From IMG/VR virus record IMGVR_UViG_3300036790_000516, positions 1 through 54,787 of that record: a DNA stretch of 54,787 nt; one strand, written 5' to 3'. The DNA comes from a virus. Every line of letters starts with the position of its first letter. Position 1 is the first letter of the stretch. The position numbers were made by a program, and so were the translations under genes. Below are positions 17,904 to 25,667 of this stretch, piece after piece. The notes under the pieces are model-generated. The model was not told the DNA's origin. It saw only the letters and a list, made by a program, of their open reading frames with translations, and did no database searches.

Positions 17904-19132
17904 AGCACCCGGTACGTCCCCCGCGTCAGCCGCTCCACCGTCCCCAGCTCGCACTGATCCTCCAGCCACCGCTTCGCCGCCGTTTCGCTCGCGCCGATCC
18001 CCGCCGTCGCCGCCGTCTCCATCACCTGCGCGACGCTGACCGCCGTCCCCGCGGCGACTCCCTTGAGCCAGTCGTCGAGGCCCGGCTGATCCCGCGACTC
18101 GGTCGACGTGGGCACCAGCCCCCCGTCGGTAATCGTCATCCGCAGCACGCGAACCGGATAGTCCGGCGCCATGACGGTGACGACGCGCGCGGGGGACGAG
18201 ACGTCCTTAGGGAACTCTTGTACGATGTCCACCTTCGACGAGGTTAGCGACGACACGACCGCCGACCCCATGATGCGGTCCCGCGGCGACGCATAGACGT
18301 CGTTCACCCGAGGCTTAACCGACAGCCAGGTGCCGACGACCGTCAGCCGCTTCTGCTCGCAGGTCTTGGCGATCTCATAGAAGAAGTCGGCGGTGCAGGC
18401 GGACTCGGTCAACCGGCGGCACAATATCTCCAGGCCGTCGACGAACAGAACCTCCGGGAGATCGCCGTGCCCGTGGAACTTCGGTGAGTTCCACACGATC
18501 TGCACCATATGGGGAAAGGTGCGGTCGATGTCGTCCATCTGCCCAAGCAGCGAGAAACAAGGGATCGACGCGGGGGACAGGCCTAGCGACGCCAGGATCG
18601 AATGCAGGCCGTCGACGGTTTCGTTGAGGGAAATGAGGGCGACGCGGGCCGGGCGCGGGACGTAGACGGCGGTGTCGAGCAGCGGGACGCCGGCGGCGAA
18701 GTCTCCCGCCAGACCGACGATCAGATGGGATTTGTTCGCGCCGGAGGGGCCGGTCACCAGCGAGCAGCGGTAGCGCGGGAACAGCTCGTCGACGATGTAG
18801 TCGCGGCGGGGGCGAATCAGGCGGGCGTCGTCATCGGCGGATAGCGTCGCTGGCGTCGATGGCGTCGCGGGATCGACGTTAGAGGGCGGGTCGAGCCGCA
18901 GGTCGCGGTCGGTCATCGTGTACAACTCGATGGCATAAGAGCGCTCCTTCGACGATAACGTCTCGGGTTCGAAGGAGTTGGAGAGGGCGACGCCGATCAA
19001 ACGCCGCCCAACTCGGTCGAAAGAGACGCTATCGAGCAGGGGAACGAGATAATCAGGACGGCGGGCCGGTGTCAAGCGAATACCCGATGGCGGCGGTGTG
19101 AATTGCGGTGGAGATGTGGAAAACGATAACAT
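17900..19132 (-). CDS. RepA-type (RecA-fold) hexameric helicase/ATPase
   Basis: 410 residues. Central RecA-like ATPase: Walker A GPSGANKS (residues 128-135), segment VALISLNET, Walker B VLFVDGLEIL, and a Thr/Ser-rich sensor region. This is the layout of plasmid RSF1010 RepA-like replicative helicases. The C-terminal 60 residues form a winged-helix-like domain (AVSVAQVMETAATAGIGASE..RLTRGTYRVL). Asn replaces the usual Gly before Lys in the P-loop. Start uncertain: Met73 (ATG 18914-18916) is an alternative, since neither start has a ribosome site and the first 45 codons have weaker GC3. It lies opposite in direction to the other replication genes. No DnaB or primase was seen elsewhere. Confidence 0.65.
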   Translation of the reverse strand: MLSFSTSPPQFTPPPSGIRLTPARRPDYLVPLLDSVSFDRVGRRLIGVALSNSFEPETLSSKERSYAIELYTMTDRDLRLDPPSNVDPATPSTPATLSADDDARLIRPRRDYIVDELFPRYRCSLVTGPSGANKSHLIVGLAGDFAAGVPLLDTAVYVPRPARVALISLNETVDGLHSILASLGLSPASIPCFSLLGQMDDIDRTFPHMVQIVWNSPKFHGHGDLPEVLFVDGLEILCRRLTESACTADFFYEIAKTCEQKRLTVVGTWLSVKPRVNDVYASPRDRIMGSAVVSSLTSSKVDIVQEFPKDVSSPARVVTVMAPDYPVRVLRMTITDGGLVPTSTESRDQPGLDDWLKGVAAGTAVSVAQVMETAATAGIGASETAAKRWLEDQCELGTVERLTRGTYRVL

Positions 19133-19160
19133 GGAAGAGCGGATTCGCTAGAGATTTCCC

Positions 19161-19189
19161 TTGACATACGGTGGGGGCGGTGGCAGGAT
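19161..19189 (+). promoter_or_regulatory. Putative sigma70-type promoter for the replication operon
   Basis: TTGACA at 19161-19166, a 17-nt spacer and CAGGAT at 19184-19189. The start site would fall about 12 nt upstream of the ATG at 19209. The core TTGACATACG recurs near 21072. Confidence 0.4.
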
Positions 19190-19208
19190 GCGCGTCGAGG
19201 GAACGAAA

Positions 19209-20771
19209 ATGAAACGCATCGCCACCGACCGCTCGCGCATCGAGACCTATCAGCACTGCCGCCGTCAGCGGTGGTATGAATATCACCAGGACGGCGTCGG
19301 CATCGTGCCCGTCAAGAAGGCGCTGGCGCTGGCGGTCGGCGGGGCCGTGCATAAGGGACTGGAGACGCTGCTGCGCGGGTCGGCGGCAGTTAATTGGGCG
19401 GCACTAGAGGAAAACGCCGTCGCCGCTGCCCTCGCCGACTTCGCCTCGTTCAAAGGCGGCAATCTCGACATCGGCGGCGAGGTCATCGCCCGGCCGCCGT
19501 CCGATGGGAGCGGCGATGTCGACGAAGCACAGGTCGCCGCCGCCTCCGTCGTTCCCGCGCCCTACGACGACTACCTCTACCGCGAGCAATCGGCGCTGGT
19601 CGAGGCGTTGGTGCGGGCATACGCGCGGCGGCGGCTGCGCCCGCTGCTCGAGGAGTTCGAGGTGCTGGAGGTCGAGCGGGAGGGGGAGTGGAAGCTCGCC
19701 GATCTCGTTACGACGCATCGCCTCAGCGGCCGCGACGTAGAGATTGACGCGTGGGGCGAGGTTGTCTTCCTGTCCCGCCCCGACGCTCTCCTGCGTTCCC
19801 GCGCCGACAACTCCCTGGTCCTGCTGTCATTCAAGACGACCGGCCAGTGGGACGACCGCAAGCGCCGGGACGCCGAACACGATATGCAGGGGCTGAGCGA
19901 GGGGATTGAGATTGAGCGGCGGCTGGGAGAGTGGTACGAATACGTCACCCAGAATCCGCAGCATTGGCAGAGGAAGTGGGACCAGATCATCCCGCCCGCG
20001 ACGTTTTCGTATCTCAATGGATGTACTGCCCCGCCCCGCATTCTCGCCATCCGTTACGAATACCTCCTCAAAGGCGAACGCTGGAAGGACAAGGACCTCG
20101 CCGCGCGCTACTCGATCGACTGGGCGCGTTCCCAGCGGTCCCACCTGATCCGCCCGCACGTTTGCGTCTCGACCCCCTCCCGCGGCGCCAACGCCGGGGC
20201 GTTCCAAATCGGCGACCTCTGCTGGTCGTCGGAGTTCCACATGGAGGATGGCCGGGCGTCGAAACTGGCTTGGCAGAACTGGGACGGACGCCTGGTCACC
20301 GACCTCGACATGACCGTGCGCGAATGGATCGACAAGCTCGATACGGCGGTCGAGACCCTGTCGCCGGCCGACTCGACGCTGGGCACCGAACCGTCCCCGC
20401 TGGGATGGTCCTCGGACGCGCAGGCGGTCGGCTATACGCCCAAGCATCCGCTGGATGCGGTGTTCCTGCCGCCGATGACGGTCTACCGAAACGACGACGA
20501 CCTCCGCGACCTGATCGAGCAGATGGAGGCGCAGGAGACCACCGTCGCTGAACACGTTGCCGCCGTCGAGACCTCCACGAGCGAGGACGAGCGACGGTCG
20601 CTGCTCAATCGCCATTTCCCGCAGACCCGCCGGGCTTGCGAGTATCCCTCGACGTGCGCGTACGTTCGGGTGTGCTATGGCGGGGAGGACATTCGCCGGG
20701 AGCCGCTGGGGTCGGGCCTGTTCAGGCTGCGGGAGGCGAATCATCCCCGCGAAAAGGAGTTCCGCGAATGA
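19209..20771 (+). CDS. Cas4/RecB-like PD-(D/E)XK nuclease with Fe-S cysteines
   Basis: 520 residues; ATG chosen for the upstream GAGGGAACGAAA. It opens with SRIETYQHCRRQRWYEYH, the S..Y..C..(K/R)...Y motif of Cas4/AddB-type nucleases. VGGAVHKGLE carries the His motif, RPDALLR the metal Asp, and LLSFKTTG aligns with the (D/E)xK motif, but Ser replaces the acidic residue. Three C-terminal cysteines (CEYPSTCAYVRVC) plus the N-terminal Cys would hold a 4Fe-4S cluster. Likely a DNA end-processing exonuclease acting with the RecA-like ATPase downstream. ATGA-coupled to the next gene. Confidence 0.65.
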   Translation: MKRIATDRSRIETYQHCRRQRWYEYHQDGVGIVPVKKALALAVGGAVHKGLETLLRGSAAVNWAALEENAVAAALADFASFKGGNLDIGGEVIARPPSDGSGDVDEAQVAAASVVPAPYDDYLYREQSALVEALVRAYARRRLRPLLEEFEVLEVEREGEWKLADLVTTHRLSGRDVEIDAWGEVVFLSRPDALLRSRADNSLVLLSFKTTGQWDDRKRRDAEHDMQGLSEGIEIERRLGEWYEYVTQNPQHWQRKWDQIIPPATFSYLNGCTAPPRILAIRYEYLLKGERWKDKDLAARYSIDWARSQRSHLIRPHVCVSTPSRGANAGAFQIGDLCWSSEFHMEDGRASKLAWQNWDGRLVTDLDMTVREWIDKLDTAVETLSPADSTLGTEPSPLGWSSDAQAVGYTPKHPLDAVFLPPMTVYRNDDDLRDLIEQMEAQETTVAEHVAAVETSTSEDERRSLLNRHFPQTRRACEYPSTCAYVRVCYGGEDIRREPLGSGLFRLREANHPREKEFRE

Positions 20772-21055
20772 CCACGCACCCAGCGACGTTCTCCTGCGAC
20801 GTCTGCGGCAAGCGGCGGGACAACGACGTCAATAAGTGGATCGTGATTCATCTCGTCGACGACGAGGACTTCGGTATACGGGAGCCCCTAGGCGGATTTG
20901 GGCTAGGAAACGCGATCACCGTTGGCCATTGGACCGATAAAGCGGCTAAGGCAACTCTGGCCTTCCCAGCACACGCCTGCGGACAAGAACACGCGCTCAT
21001 TCTCGTCTCCCGCTGGCTAGCCCACGGCACTTTCGACGAGGAGCGGGGCAAATAA
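20768..21055 (+). CDS. Small putative zinc-binding protein (95 aa)
   Basis: ATGA overlap with the nuclease. It has a CDVCGK knuckle at residues 10-15 and a second ACGQEH group near residue 78, suggesting one zinc site. The rest is mixed alpha/beta. Coupling to the Cas4-like nuclease suggests an accessory role. No family recognised. Confidence 0.55.
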   Translation: MTTHPATFSCDVCGKRRDNDVNKWIVIHLVDDEDFGIREPLGGFGLGNAITVGHWTDKAAKATLAFPAHACGQEHALILVSRWLAHGTFDEERGK

Positions 21056-21058
21056 TGC

Positions 21059-21088
21059 TTGATAATCCACCTGACATACGACTATAAA
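21059..21088 (+). promoter_or_regulatory. Putative sigma70-type promoter
   Basis: TTGATA (21059-21064), 18-nt spacer, TATAAA (21083-21088), in a 62-bp AT-richer gap before the small gene at 21118. The spacer contains another copy of TGACATACG. Confidence 0.5.
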
Positions 21089-21117
21089 TCGCGCTCGCCA
21101 ACGAGGACAACACGACG

Positions 21118-21303
21118 ATGACCGGGAATCCTATAACGCCTGACGAGTTTTACGCAAGGATGACAGAGCTTCAGCGCGATAAAGGTGGGGATCTTGAGGC
21201 GTGGCACAGTCTCGCCGATAACCTCATGTGTGATCTGCTGCGACAGTTGGGATACGACAGGGGAGTAGACGTGTATATGGCGTCGGAACGGTGGTACGCA
21301 TGA
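21118..21303 (+). CDS. Small hypothetical protein (61 aa)
   Basis: Short acidic/amphipathic protein (ITPDEFYARMTELQRDKGGD..LLRQLGYDRGVDVY). The start follows AACGAGGACAACACG downstream of a promoter-like sequence. The stop overlaps the next ATG (ATGA). No domain recognised. Confidence 0.5.
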   Translation: MTGNPITPDEFYARMTELQRDKGGDLEAWHSLADNLMCDLLRQLGYDRGVDVYMASERWYA

Positions 21304-21530
21304 CCAGGCTTCGAGGCTTCAACGTAAAAGACAACGTGATCACCATTCGCATGACCCGGCGGGTCGCCGACCGCGTCCGCCGCGTGGCCACCAAGAACGA
21401 ACTCACGATGGCGGAGTGGCTCCGGCTGGCGGCGGTCGAGAAGCTCAATCGGGATGATCGGGGCGGCGCGGGCGGCGCGGTCGGGACGGGCGGGGCGGCG
21501 CTGTCGCAGGAGGCCTCTCATGGCGCGTAG
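21300..21530 (+). CDS. Ribbon-helix-helix-like regulator (76 aa)
   Basis: Residues 13-50 (NVITIRMTRRVADRVRRVAT..TMAEWLRLAAVEKL) fit the beta strand-helix-helix pattern of Arc/MetJ-type DNA-binding proteins. The C-terminal tail is Gly/Ala-rich. It is ATGA-coupled to the gene before it and overlaps the ATPase start by 11 nt. Probably a local transcription regulator or accessory to recombination proteins. Confidence 0.6.
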   Translation: MTRLRGFNVKDNVITIRMTRRVADRVRRVATKNELTMAEWLRLAAVEKLNRDDRGGAGGAVGTGGAALSQEASHGA

Positions 21531-22554
21531 CGGCGTGATCTACGGCGACACAAACACGTATAAGACGACCGCGGGCGCACATCTGGCTCGCTACATATTC
21601 GACCTCACTGGAAAGGCGACGGTTCTGCTCTCCGCCGATGGCGGCGGCTGGTCGCCCTGCCAGAAGGAAGTCGACGCCGGGATGATCCGCCCGTTTCGCG
21701 TAGACACCGCCACGATCCCGTTGCCGATGCTGCGTAAGGTCTCGCAGGGCTACTGGCCGGTCAATCCTACCGAGAAAGACGTGAGCAAAATCGACTTTCG
21801 CCCAATTAACTGGGACGAGGTGGGCGGGGCTATCGTCGAGGGCTTCACGTCGATCGGGACGATGCTGATGCGCCATGCCGCCGACCGCAACCTCAAGACC
21901 GGCGAGGAGGGCACAACGCCATTCAGCCAGCCAATCATGGTCAACGGCGAGATCAAGATGGAGACGTTTGCGGGATCGTCGCGTGGGCATTACAACTTCG
22001 TCCAGAATCAGGAATACGGTCTGACGATGAACTTTATCTCCTGGCCCGTCGAGTACGTGCTGTTCACGGGCCACGAGAAGAAGACTGAGGACGGCGACCG
22101 CAACACCGTCTACGGAATCGCCGCTCCCGGCAAGGCCATCACCGCGCTGATCCCCACTTGGGTCGGCGACTGCATCCACGCGCAGGATTACCAAGTCAAG
22201 CGGGTGATCAAGGCGCCAAAGATAGACGGCAAGCCGGGCGAGATGGTCGAGGAGGATTCGGTCGATACATTCTGTCGCTACTACTTCAAGAAGCATCCTG
22301 ATCCGTCGACCGGGATCATGTACCCGGCCAAGCCCCGCGTCGCGCATTCCGCCGTCGCCGCGCTCGACCGTGAGTTCCCCGGCGGTTTTTTCGTGCCTAC
22401 AACCGAGCACGGTTTTGACCTCTATCTCAAGGCGCTTGATCGGCTAGCGGCGAGCGAGGGCGAGGACGACGACACGCTTAAGCGGTGGCGAGCGAAGATG
22501 GACGCCAAGCTCGGCCGCACCGCCGCAACGACGTCAGCGGCGTCCGCGAAATAG
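21520..22554 (+). CDS. RecA-like P-loop ATPase (Sak4-type recombinase candidate)
   Basis: 344 residues; ATG preceded by GCAGGAGG. N-terminal IYGDTNTYKTTAG (about residues 7-19) is an atypical Walker A with the terminal KT retained. ATVLLSADGGGW follows as the next strand, and INWDEVGGAIVEG and VEYVLFTGHEKK look like further RecA-core strands. Small phage ATPases of this size next to a Cas4-like nuclease and a candidate ssDNA-binding protein are often Sak4-like annealing/recombination proteins. The Asp/Glu-rich C-terminus ends in a basic tail. Assigned from context and P-loop; a full homology search would decide. Confidence 0.55.
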   Translation: MARSGVIYGDTNTYKTTAGAHLARYIFDLTGKATVLLSADGGGWSPCQKEVDAGMIRPFRVDTATIPLPMLRKVSQGYWPVNPTEKDVSKIDFRPINWDEVGGAIVEGFTSIGTMLMRHAADRNLKTGEEGTTPFSQPIMVNGEIKMETFAGSSRGHYNFVQNQEYGLTMNFISWPVEYVLFTGHEKKTEDGDRNTVYGIAAPGKAITALIPTWVGDCIHAQDYQVKRVIKAPKIDGKPGEMVEEDSVDTFCRYYFKKHPDPSTGIMYPAKPRVAHSAVAALDREFPGGFFVPTTEHGFDLYLKALDRLAASEGEDDDTLKRWRAKMDAKLGRTAATTSAASAK

Positions 22555-22601
22555 TTTCCAGCGCAGTCAATCCAACTAAACGAGAGGAAGGACCAATCAC
22601 C

Positions 22602-23330
22602 ATGGCAACTCCAGCATTCGGCGATCCGCAGTACCAGGACCCAGCAGCGCACGAGGCCGACGCCACTCCGTCCGCGCCAGTCGACATCAACGATCCGCAG
22701 CTCACCTCCGAGGTCATGACCGAGGACGTGACCCAGGATGCTTACGCCATCCCGCCGCCGCCGCCCGACGGCAGGTGGCGCGCAAAGCTCAAGCTCGCCG
22801 AGATGAAAGGCGCGCCCGAGGGCAAGCATTACAAAGCGGTGAAATACGAGAAGATGAACGACGGGAAGTCGTTCTTCGTCGCAAACGTCGAGGCGAGTCT
22901 CATCGACGTTCACGGGAAGCAGGACGGAATCAAGGTCACGAACTATCACGTGAAGTCAGCCGTGGACAAGCGAAAGAACGTCAGCGAGATGTCCACGATC
23001 ACCAAGGCCGCAGGAGGGACGCCGGTCGAGCGTGGGACTCACGCGGATAAAATCGTCGCGCTTGAGAAGGCGCTCGCAGGCGAGCCCGAGGTCATCGTCG
23101 ACACCTTCTGGGAGGCCGCGTGTCAGACGTGCCAAGAGGCGGCCAAGAAGAAGGGCGAGCGGGTGCCGCGGGCGTTCCTGATGGGCATGAACCGCTTCCC
23201 GCAATCAAAGCCGGGACAGTTCGACCCCATGGTCACCTGCCCGGTGTGCAAGTCGATGGTGCGGGCGCAACTCCGCATCGGCCAGTTCTTGAGCGTGAAA
23301 GAGGCGAAGGCGACTCGGGGAATTGCATAG
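22602..23330 (+). CDS. Putative ssDNA-binding/zinc protein (SSB candidate)
   Basis: 242 residues. Disordered acidic N-terminus, then a beta-rich core (GRWRAKLKLAEMKG..SFFVANVEASLIDVHG..VTNYHVKS) and two Cys pairs (CQTCQ and CPVC) that could bind zinc. Position directly after the RecA-like ATPase is where phages often keep their ssDNA-binding protein. The beta-rich core could be an OB fold, but this cannot be shown by eye. No other SSB candidate was found. Confidence 0.4.
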   Translation: MATPAFGDPQYQDPAAHEADATPSAPVDINDPQLTSEVMTEDVTQDAYAIPPPPPDGRWRAKLKLAEMKGAPEGKHYKAVKYEKMNDGKSFFVANVEASLIDVHGKQDGIKVTNYHVKSAVDKRKNVSEMSTITKAAGGTPVERGTHADKIVALEKALAGEPEVIVDTFWEAACQTCQEAAKKKGERVPRAFLMGMNRFPQSKPGQFDPMVTCPVCKSMVRAQLRIGQFLSVKEAKATRGIA

Positions 23331-23399
23331 GACTCTGGCGCGACTGGGCCATCGTCAGCACCTACCAAGACGACGGCCCTTAACGATGAGAACGCGGGC

Positions 23400-23430
23400 G
23401 GGGCCAGCGCGTGCGCTAGAGACTGGCCCC
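23400..23430 (+). promoter_or_regulatory. Inverted repeat upstream of the tRNA
   Basis: Perfect 8-bp arms GGGGCCAG (23400-23407) and CTGGCCCC (23423-23430) with a 15-nt loop, 7 nt before the tRNA. No U-run follows. It may protect or guide processing of the tRNA 5' end, or act as a weak terminator. Confidence 0.4.
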
Positions 23431-23437
23431 AACGAGA

Positions 23438-23511
23438 GCGGGCGTGGCCGAATGGTTAGGCTCCAGTCTTCCAAACTGGTCATCCGAGTTCGATTCTCGG
23501 CGCTCGCTCCA
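23438..23511 (+). tRNA. tRNA-Gly (anticodon TCC), encoded CCA
   Basis: Full cloverleaf: acceptor GCGGGCG with CGCTCGC (one G-U), D-stem GCC/GGC, anticodon stem CCAGT/ACTGG with loop CTTCCAA (anticodon 23470-23472), T-stem CCGAG/CTCGG with TTCGATT, discriminator T and genomic CCA. It would read GGA and GGG, glycine codons that are rare in GC-rich DNA and commoner in the AT-richer islands here. Confidence 0.92.
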
Positions 23512-23532
23512 ATCTTACGAAGGAGGACGACA

Positions 23533-23769
23533 ATGGCATCACGCGGTTCAGCGCTCAGCAGGACGATTCGTTACTTCAAGGAAGCCGAGTACGAAGAGGC
23601 GATGGTCGCACAGGTCAGGGTCGTCGAGATCATGGCCCAGCGAACGAAGTTCCTGGCGGACGTAAAGAAGTCCGCCAAGCCGATCCAGCGAAGGAAACGC
23701 AAGCCCTCACCCGACGCCGGTTCCGTCAGTTCCGTCGCCGAGTTGGACGCGAAGTTGGCGTCGGCGTAG
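23533..23769 (+). CDS. Small basic hypothetical protein (78 aa)
   Basis: Start preceded by AGGAGGACGACA, an ideal ribosome site. A helical N-terminal half (TIRYFKEAEYEEAMVAQVRV) is followed by a basic linker (KPIQRRKRKPS). It lies between the tRNA and the HNH gene. Function unknown. Confidence 0.6.
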   Translation: MASRGSALSRTIRYFKEAEYEEAMVAQVRVVEIMAQRTKFLADVKKSAKPIQRRKRKPSPDAGSVSSVAELDAKLASA

Positions 23770-23776
23770 CGGCCAG

Positions 23777-23806
23777 TTGACATGCAGCTATCTTACATCG
23801 TAGCAT
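23777..23806 (+). promoter_or_regulatory. Putative promoter giving a leaderless HNH mRNA
   Basis: TTGACA (23777-23782), 18-nt spacer, TAGCAT (23801-23806). Only 6 nt separate the -10 from the ATG at 23813, so transcription would start on or beside the start codon. No Shine-Dalgarno sequence is present. Confidence 0.5.
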
Positions 23807-23812
23807 CGGCAA

Positions 23813-24391
23813 ATGAAGCCGTGCTCTCGATGCAAACGGTCGCTGCCGCTAAAGCAGTTCGTCGCGGCAGGGAACACGAGGTCAGGTCGAGGAGCCTTGT
23901 GTACTCAATGTAATCGCGACAGAAACAACAGGCGGAACAGGGCACTACGGGTTCGCGTTTTAAATCACTACTCTGGCGGACTCGCTCAGTGTTCCTGCTG
24001 CGGCGTGGGGATTCTCGAATTTCTCTCGTTGGATCACATTAACGGTGGGGGGAGACGGCATCGCAGGACGATTAAAATTCGCTGGTGGGAATGGCTTATA
24101 AAGAACGGACTTCCCTTGGGGTTTCGCGTTCTTTGCCACAACTGCAACCAGTCGATTGGTCTATACGGCTATTGTCCCCACCAAACGGGCGAGCATGCGC
24201 TGTTGGATGCTTTTGAGTCGTATGATCCCCACGCGCCAAGCAAAAGTCTGAAGCTAACATCGGAACAGGTTCAAGAGATAAGGAAGGCCATCGCCAATGG
24301 AGTACCCCAAATCGCCCTCGCCACCAAATACCGAGTCAGTAGAGCAACAATCTGTCTCATCAACGGAAGAAGGCGATGGGGAGACGCTTGA
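23813..24391 (+). CDS. Free-standing HNH homing endonuclease
   Basis: 192 residues. Zinc pairs CSRCKRSLP and CTQCN, then CSCCG, the catalytic SLDHINGGG (HNH His), and VLCHNCNQ. The C-terminal helix-turn-helix (SEQVQEIRKAI..IALATKYRVSRATICLIN) resembles the DNA-recognition tails of phage homing endonucleases. The gene is more AT-rich than its neighbours, has its own promoter, and its 3' end overlaps the helicase start by 95 bp, all fitting a recent mobile insertion. Confidence 0.8.
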   Translation: MKPCSRCKRSLPLKQFVAAGNTRSGRGALCTQCNRDRNNRRNRALRVRVLNHYSGGLAQCSCCGVGILEFLSLDHINGGGRRHRRTIKIRWWEWLIKNGLPLGFRVLCHNCNQSIGLYGYCPHQTGEHALLDAFESYDPHAPSKSLKLTSEQVQEIRKAIANGVPQIALATKYRVSRATICLINGRRRWGDA

Positions 24392-25667
24392 TCACGGCGT
24401 TCCAGTGGTATTTGAAACTGGAAAGGCGGGCACGGGGAAATCCTTTCGTCTGATGCGGGAGTCGCAAGCCAAAGACTCCATCCTCCAGTTATGCAGCACG
24501 ACAGGCATCAGTGCGGTCAATCTTGGCAGCGTCACCCTCAATAGCGTTCTGAAATATTTCGACACCGCGTCCCTGCGCGACTCTTTCCTCTCGGGCCAGC
24601 TCGACCGCACGCTTCACGACCTGGCCCTGCACCGCCGCTGGCTGGCGATCGACGAGGGCTCGATGCTCGAAGCCGACCAGCTCGACCTGATCCATCGCGG
24701 GGTCGAGAAGGCCAACCAGTTCCGCGATCTCGCCGGGCGGCCCTTGGGCATCCGTCTGGTCGGCGACTTCGCGCAGCTCCCGCCGGTGCAAGGGCGATGG
24801 GCGTTCGAGGCCGACTGCTGGCGGCGGTTCGCGGCGGCTACGACCCGCCTGGCGCGCGTATGGCGGCAGGACGGCGGACCCTTCCTCGACGCCTTAAACG
24901 CCGCTCGCGAGGGTCGCGGGGGCGACGCGGCCGACATACTAAGCGCCGCCGGGGCCGAATGGCGCACCGCCCGCGACGAGAACTTCGACGGCACGACGAT
25001 CCTCCCCAAGAACGCGCTGGTCAGCCGGCACAACGAACTCGTCCTGGCGAAGCATCGCGGCGAGGTCATTACCGTCACCTCCCGCCGCTGGGGCAGGCAA
25101 CGCAGCGAGTGGGGCGAGAACCAGCGGACGCGCGAGTGGGGAATACCGCCCAAGGCCGAGTTCAAGATCGGCGCCTACGTGATGATCCTCGCGAACTCCC
25201 CCGGCTTCGAGTGGGCCAACGGAGATTGCGGCCATGTTGAAAGCTACGACGCATCGCCGCTGACCGAGTCGTTCGCGATTCGCCTGGTGCGCACCGGCGC
25301 GCTGGTCGAGATCGCCAAAATCCGCCGCAGGGTCGAGGTCCGCGCCAAGCCCGACGACTGGCCCGACGCCAACCGGTTCGCGCAATGGGGACGGCCATAC
25401 CGCGACCCCGAGCGGCGATGCTACGTGCTCGGCGAGGTGGAGTTTTTCCCGCTGCGGCTGGCGTGGGCGAGCACCGTTCACAAATCGCAAGGACTGTCCC
25501 TCGACGCGGTGCAGGTCGACTACCGCGACCGGTTCTTCGCGTCGCCCGCGATGCTCTACGTCGCGCTGTCCCGGTGCCGCACGCTTGCCGGGCTGCGGCT
25601 GGTCGGCATGAAGGACGTGTTCGTGCGGGCGTGCAACATGGACGCGCGGGTGAGGGACTACGTATGA
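24297..25667 (+). CDS. PIF1/Dda-like superfamily 1 DNA helicase
   Basis: 456 residues. Walker A ETGKAGTGKS (residues 39-48), motif Ia CSTTGISAVNLG, Walker B LAIDEGSM, motif III VGDFAQLPPVQG, motif IV VWRQ, and motifs V/VI STVHKSQGLSLDAV and LYVALSRCR. These are the SF1B helicase motifs in order. It unwinds DNA 5'-3', probably at the phage fork. ATG 24297 follows AAGGAAGG but lies inside the HNH reading region; GTG 24405 is a later option that still keeps the Walker A. ATGA-coupled to the exonuclease gene. Confidence 0.8.
   Translation: MEYPKSPSPPNTESVEQQSVSSTEEGDGETLDHGVPVVFETGKAGTGKSFRLMRESQAKDSILQLCSTTGISAVNLGSVTLNSVLKYFDTASLRDSFLSGQLDRTLHDLALHRRWLAIDEGSMLEADQLDLIHRGVEKANQFRDLAGRPLGIRLVGDFAQLPPVQGRWAFEADCWRRFAAATTRLARVWRQDGGPFLDALNAAREGRGGDAADILSAAGAEWRTARDENFDGTTILPKNALVSRHNELVLAKHRGEVITVTSRRWGRQRSEWGENQRTREWGIPPKAEFKIGAYVMILANSPGFEWANGDCGHVESYDASPLTESFAIRLVRTGALVEIAKIRRRVEVRAKPDDWPDANRFAQWGRPYRDPERRCYVLGEVEFFPLRLAWASTVHKSQGLSLDAVQVDYRDRFFASPAMLYVALSRCRTLAGLRLVGMKDVFVRACNMDARVRDYV

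Noticed and set aside
19209-20771. Cas4-like nuclease as part of a CRISPR system
   Set aside because: No repeat-spacer array, Cas1, Cas2 or effector gene is visible; phages often carry Cas4/RecB-like exonucleases for recombination.
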